The notes beneath the pieces are model-generated. The model ran no database searches. It was not told where the DNA came from and worked only from the letters and a program-made list of their open reading frames with translations. 64,000 nt of DNA. Origin: Desulfogranum mediterraneum DSM 13871 (GTDB lineage: Bacteria; Desulfobacterota; Desulfobulbia; Desulfobulbales; Desulfobulbaceae). Below, in pieces: positions 60,573-64,000 of this stretch (its first letter is position 1; every line of letters begins with the position of its first letter). The DNA lies in NCBI RefSeq assembly GCF_000429965.1, contig NZ_KE387006.1:63142-127141 (forward strand). Reading direction: 5' to 3'. The translations under genes and the position numbers were made by a program.

Positions 60573-61139
60573 TTAGCTAACGATCTCTCTTGCAAAGGCC
60601 AACACCTGTTCCTTGGTCGCAACATCCATATCATCAGGACTACTGCACTTGCCCAGGTAGAGTTCTCCTGCCCTGACAGCCTTGTGCGGGGCTTGCAGTC
60701 GGTTAAAGGCAAAGAAGACCGGCTCGGCATTATTTTCGTAAGGACCTGCTCCGGTTACCAAAAGGGCCTGACGTTGCCCCTCCACCAGGGAGGCATGTGT
60801 CGGCTGGTGATAGTCAAGATAGAGACTGTAGGTTCTGTCGATAAAGGTTTTGAGAGGACCGGCAAGACCCCAGAAGTATAGAGGTGAGGTAAAGAGTACC
60901 AGGTCGGATGCCACCATCTTGTCCATAATGTCCACAGCATCATCTTTTTGCACACAGCCTACCTTGTCCGGAGTTTCTTTACATTTACCGCAGGCAAGAC
61001 ATCCTTTGATATCTTTGTCAAAAAGGTCGATGGATTCAACCTGGTGACCCAGTGAAGAAAGTTCATCCTTAACCCATCCGGCAGCTGTTGCAGTATTGCC
61101 CTTTTTTCGGGCACCGCCATGCAGCATGATAATGTTCAT
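60573..61139 (-). CDS. Flavodoxin-like NAD(P)H-dependent oxidoreductase
   Basis: FMN-dependent reductase family protein of 188 residues. It begins MNIIMLHGGARKKGNTATAAGWV (phosphate-binding loop), then has IKGCLACGKCKETPDKVGCVQKDD, a CxxCxxC cluster motif seen in iron-sulfur flavoproteins, followed by DLVLFTSPLYFWGLAGPLKTFIDRTY, the flavin-contact block. Such proteins shuttle electrons in anaerobes. The ATG at 61139 has AAGGAT upstream; an in-frame start at 61190 would add an unconserved leader. Substrate unknown. Confidence 0.85.
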   Translation of the reverse strand: MNIIMLHGGARKKGNTATAAGWVKDELSSLGHQVESIDLFDKDIKGCLACGKCKETPDKVGCVQKDDAVDIMDKMVASDLVLFTSPLYFWGLAGPLKTFIDRTYSLYLDYHQPTHASLVEGQRQALLVTGAGPYENNAEPVFFAFNRLQAPHKAVRAGELYLGKCSSPDDMDVATKEQVLAFAREIVS

Positions 61140-61578
61140 GTTGTATCCTTGCTTATATATTATTGTGCACCCACGTTTGGGTCGATCCATGACAAGGTAT
61201 GAGCTCTTTAAGGTTTTGGCAAATCAACAATTCAACTTCTTTGCCCCGTCCCGGACCTCTTGCCGCCCTACCTGCCAGGGAAGGTTGACCTCCCCCCTGT
61301 GAGCCCTCTCCATTTAGTGCAATGGTTCCAAAAAACACCGTCGCTTTTCATGAAAAATTCCCAATAAATAGCCACGGTGCTGCTCCAGAGGGAACATCAC
61401 GGTCAAGCGAGCCGCACCCCACACCCTCCACCTCCTGAAAAGAGGTTGCCTCCCTCCCCCAGCAGATATAAGGTAACCCACCTTAACTGCAATATATTTA
61501 CTGCAGTCGAGTCGAAAATCCAGTTACGCTTAATCCCCATGATGCCTGGCGAGGCACGGCTTAATACAGGAGAGTAGC
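61140..61578. other. Intergenic region between divergent genes
   Basis: No gene seen. It should hold both promoters; an AT-rich TATATATTATTG stretch lies just upstream of the flavodoxin gene, and 61424-61442 repeats a 19-base segment from 57234. Confidence 0.45.
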
Positions 61579-62079
61579 ATGATTATAAGAAAGGAAAGAG
61601 TGACAGATATTGAGGAAATTACTCAAGTCACAGTCGCGGCCTTCAAAGATCTCCCGATCAGCAACCACACAGAGCAGTTCATCATACAGGCATTACGTTC
61701 AGCCGGCGCCCTGACCATCTCCCTTGTCGCAGAAATTGAGGGGAAGGTTGTCGGCCATATTGCCTTTTCCCCTGTATCAATTGCTGACTGTACAGAAGCC
61801 TGGTACGGACTCGGCCCGATTTCCGTGTTGCCGAACCAGCAAAAACAGGGCATTGGCAGCTCTCTTCTCAACCAGGGATTGTCTCTACTCAAGGGATTGG
61901 ACGGCCAAGGTTGTGCCCTGGTGGGAGATCCGAACTACTATAGGCGCTTCGGTTTCCGGAACTATCCGGGATTGATCTACGAGGGAGTTCCTCCAGAGTT
62001 TTTCCTTGCCTTGCCGTTTACCGAAAAGGTTCCCCAAGGCATTGTCCTCTTCCACAAAGGATTCCTGGCAGAGAGTTAG
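61579..62079 (+). CDS. GNAT-family N-acetyltransferase (YhbS-like)
   Basis: Acetyl-CoA-dependent acetyltransferase of 166 residues. The GNAT fold is visible: MIIRKERVTDIEEI (beta1), VVGHIAFSPVSI, motif A LGPISVLPNQQKQGIGSSLLNQGL (the Q/RxxGxG/A pyrophosphate loop) and YYRRFGFRNYPG. The VLGDPNYYxRFGF-type ending matches the YhbS subgroup. ATG at 61579 follows AGGAGAGTAGC. The acyl acceptor is unknown. It is not obviously linked to neighbours. Confidence 0.88.
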   Translation: MIIRKERVTDIEEITQVTVAAFKDLPISNHTEQFIIQALRSAGALTISLVAEIEGKVVGHIAFSPVSIADCTEAWYGLGPISVLPNQQKQGIGSSLLNQGLSLLKGLDGQGCALVGDPNYYRRFGFRNYPGLIYEGVPPEFFLALPFTEKVPQGIVLFHKGFLAES

Positions 62080-62618
62080 CCAGCACAACGAACGGACCAG
62101 CTCTCCACTCCTCTGCCGCTCCATTCCATCCCAGGGCAAGGCTCCTGTTGCCCTGTCCCCCCCTCGACCAGCTCTATCTATTCCTTTTCCTCTACCAAAA
62201 GTACAGACACGAGAGAAGAGTCGGCTCGAACATCCAGGGGCGACTCAAAGGATACCTGCCGTAGCTCATTCTATGCTGTTTACCGGTGGCCGAATCTAAG
62301 ATCTAAGCCAGAACCGGGAATATTGAAGAAGCACGGGACCGGGTGGCCTGCCTTTTCGAAAAAGAAAGCAGGAGTACACCCCGTTCCTGCGCCGGATGAG
62401 AGCCCGGCCAGGGAGCCTCTCCCAAAAGAGCCTTACGCCAATCCCCTGGTATTTCAGACAAATACCACAAGGTCGTCCCCCCCGCACTGTTAACACATTA
62501 GAATTTTGTATTAATTGAGGTCGATGAATCAGATCTTCCTATTTGACTTGTGCCCGTTTCTGTTCAACATATGGGTAAGCAGCACTACACAGTCCAAGGT
62601 TAAAGACAAGGAGATTTC
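62080..62618. other. Region upstream of the putative selenate transporter
   Basis: No gene is seen. Several short hairpins occur on the plus strand around 62390-62430 (GCCGGATGAGAGCCCGGC and GGGAGCCTCTCCC), in a structured segment from about 62300 to 62470 that might be an untranslated leader. I cannot assign a known riboswitch class. Confidence 0.4.
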
Positions 62619-63488
62619 ATGCGACCCAAAACAGTGGTTAATACCCTCATAGCTCTATCTGCGCTGCTTTGGCTCGGCGATGTGGCCTGGGGGCAAGAGC
62701 TCAGGTTCACTGCCATCCCGGATCAGGATACTGCCCGGCTGGAACAGCGTTTTACCAGGATCGCCGACTACCTCAGCCAAGAGGTGGGTATTCCCTTTAG
62801 CTATGTCCCGGTCAAATCCTACGGGGCCTCGGTGCAGGCCTTTAAAAACAACCAGGTCCAGCTGGCCTGGTTCGGTGGTCTCTCCGGTGTCCAGGCCAGG
62901 ATGGCCGTCCAGGGCTCCCAGGCCATTGCCCAGGGCGAGGAGGACCAGCATTTCGTCAGCTACATCATTGCCCACCACTCCACCGGTCTGCAGCCGGCAG
63001 AGACCCTGCCCGAAGCGATGCGAGGCATGAGCTTCACCTTTGGCGCCAAGGGCTCCACCTCCGGACGATTGATGCCCGAATATTACCTCCGTCTCCACTT
63101 CACTCAGGCCCCGGAGAAAATCTTTCAGACCGTGGGCTTCAGTGGCGACCACTCCAAAACCATTGCCCTGGTCCAGTCCGGCAGCTACCAGCTGGGCGCG
63201 GTCAACTTCAAGGTCTGGGAAAAGGAGCTGACCCGTGGCACCATCGATCCGGGCAAGGTGCAGGTGATCTGGAAGACGCCGGAATATCCAGACTACAACT
63301 GGTCAATACGCGGCGATCTGGACCAACAGTTTGGCCAGGGGACGGCGGCCAAGATCAGGCAGGCCCTGCTTTCCCTGGACGACCCGGCCCTCCTGGATAC
63401 CTTCCCTCGCAGGCGCTTCATTCCCGCCGACAACAGCCTCTACCTGCCGATCCTGGAAACCGGGAAGGCCATCGGTATTTTCAGGTAG
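62619..63488 (+). CDS. PhnD-like ABC transporter binding protein, putative selenate class
   Basis: Periplasmic binding protein of 289 residues with a signal peptide (MRPKTVVNTLIALSALLWLG to VAWG). The mature sequence starts ELRFTAIPDQDTARLEQRFTRIADYLSQEVGIPFSYVPVKSYGASVQAFKNNQVQLAWFGGLSGVQAR and later has GAKGSTSGRLMPEY and GAVNFKVWEK. This matches, from memory, the PhnD-type family named putative selenate transporter binding protein rather than true phosphonate binders. Selenate specificity is a family name, not shown here. AAGGAG precedes the ATG at 62619. The ATPase gene follows after 16 bases. Confidence 0.85.
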   Translation: MRPKTVVNTLIALSALLWLGDVAWGQELRFTAIPDQDTARLEQRFTRIADYLSQEVGIPFSYVPVKSYGASVQAFKNNQVQLAWFGGLSGVQARMAVQGSQAIAQGEEDQHFVSYIIAHHSTGLQPAETLPEAMRGMSFTFGAKGSTSGRLMPEYYLRLHFTQAPEKIFQTVGFSGDHSKTIALVQSGSYQLGAVNFKVWEKELTRGTIDPGKVQVIWKTPEYPDYNWSIRGDLDQQFGQGTAAKIRQALLSLDDPALLDTFPRRRFIPADNSLYLPILETGKAIGIFR

Positions 63489-63504
63489 GAGCAGCTGGGC
63501 CCAA

Positions 63505-64000
63505 ATGAAGGATCGTCCATGTCACCACAACCACCCACACCATGGCCATCGCCCGTCGCTCCGAACGCCGGTGCTTAGCCTTGATCAGGAAACCATTGCC
63601 TATGACGGCTGCATCGCCTTAAACGATATCTCCCTGCAGATCGGCTGTGGTGAAAAAGTCGCCCTGATCGGTCCCAGCGGAGCCGGCAAGACCACCCTCT
63701 TGCGCCGGCTCTACCAGCTCAGGCCCGGGGAATGCGCCTTCATCCATCAACAGTATGCCCTGGTGCCACAGCTCAGTGTCTTCCACAACATCTACATGGG
63801 CAGGCTGGATCATCACTCCACCCTTCACAACCTGCGCACCCTGATCAGACCAGGCCTACGGGAACGGGAGGAGATCACCGTTATTGCCGAGTCCCTGGGC
63901 CTGGCTGAAAAGATCTGGACCCGGACCGGCGCCCTCTCCGGCGGCCAGCAGCAGCGGGTGGCCATTGGCCGGGCCCTCTACCGGGGCGGTAGCATCCTGA
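63505..64000 (+). CDS. PhnC-like ABC transporter ATPase (3' end beyond the window)
   Basis: Partial gene, open to the window edge. From the ATG at 63505 it begins with an unusual His-rich segment (CHHNHPHHGH), then ETIAYDGCIALNDISLQIGCGEKVALIGPSGAGKTTLLRRLY (Walker A), FIHQQYALVPQLSVFHNIYMGRLD (Q-loop) and [15 protein letters not shown] (signature). The stretch between Walker A and the Q-loop is shorter than in PhnC. A GTG at 63571 would remove the His-rich part, but only the ATG has an upstream TAGGAGC. It serves the upstream binding protein; a permease is expected next. Confidence 0.85.
   Translation, partial: MKDRPCHHNHPHHGHRPSLRTPVLSLDQETIAYDGCIALNDISLQIGCGEKVALIGPSGAGKTTLLRRLYQLRPGECAFIHQQYALVPQLSVFHNIYMGRLDHHSTLHNLRTLIRPGLREREEITVIAESLGLAEKIWTRTGALSGGQQQRVAIGRALYRGGSIL

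Noticed and set aside
1..64000. tRNA, rRNA, prophage or transposase genes
   Set aside because: Looked for T-loop-type GTTCRANYC contexts with flanking stems, integrase or transposase motifs; none was found.

Overview
The window is about 64 kb of moderately GC-rich bacterial chromosome, almost all single-copy housekeeping genes. Gene content points to a Gram-negative, anaerobic, deltaproteobacterial-type organism, probably of the Desulfobulbales/sulfate-reducer kind: six-domain S1 with IHF, outer-membrane lipoprotein Pal, DUF4080 radical SAM, a CD1871A-type peptide beside a polyferredoxin membrane protein, a two-CW regulator, and a Sec-containing peptide of a type known from deltaproteobacteria. 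This assignment is inference from gene types, not from a marker phylogeny. An exact parS beside parAB suggests the replication origin is not far away. There are no rRNA or tRNA genes, no CRISPR and no transposase or prophage in view.

Layout. 0-9.8 kb: pilT-type ATPase with a zinc-ribbon partner, rpsA, an IHF-beta-like gene, a YciO/Sua5 protein, guaB, guaA, and an NYN-domain protein. 10-20 kb: glucokinase, a TVP38 membrane protein with a mercuric-reductase-like flavoprotein, a DegP protease, aconitase, and a B12-binding radical SAM protein. 19.7-26.3 kb (mostly minus strand): tcdA, tatD, an isolated cobalamin riboswitch, a Cache-PAS-HD-GYP protein, citrate synthase, an ABM-domain protein and dgkA. 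26.5-31.8 kb: an XRE/two-CW regulator and a translation/repair run mnmA-mtaB-cinA-recA. 32-38.7 kb: panE, folA, a previously uncalled selenoprotein gene, rsmE, dtd, and a PreP-like M16 protease. 39.5-47.7 kb: DUF1992, nadB, parS-parA-parB, a CXXC peptide plus 4Fe-4S membrane protein, an SH3 protein, bioC, ugpQ-like and bioD. 47.7-51.4 kb: arfB, a polar amino-acid ABC transporter and a Pal-like lipoprotein. 51.7-64 kb: a Lon-like AAA protease, a CMD/MarR pair, a half-size PACE protein, a GGDEF-EAL protein, a flavodoxin-like reductase, a GNAT enzyme, and the start of a PhnD/PhnC-type transporter of the putative selenate class.

The main discovery is at 33856-34245. This open frame contains four in-frame TGA codons, each after Ser-Gly and each followed at 10-14 nt by a small stem-loop with G-rich loop. 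Three of the loops are identical, and their stems show paired base changes. It reads as a short, secreted or modified peptide with four selenocysteines, resembling from memory the SbtA thio(seleno)oxazole precursor family. Standard ORF calling misses it because of the TGAs. A putative selenate uptake transporter starts at 62.6 kb, so selenium appears twice in one window.

Other non-coding structure: a cobalamin riboswitch on the minus strand with no recognisable cobalamin gene behind it; a family of about 135-bp MITE-like elements with ACCTTGAA-type inverted ends (two good copies, two degraded); REP-like sequences; a 24-bp perfect palindrome before a small ORF; and a terminator inside an amino-acid transporter operon.
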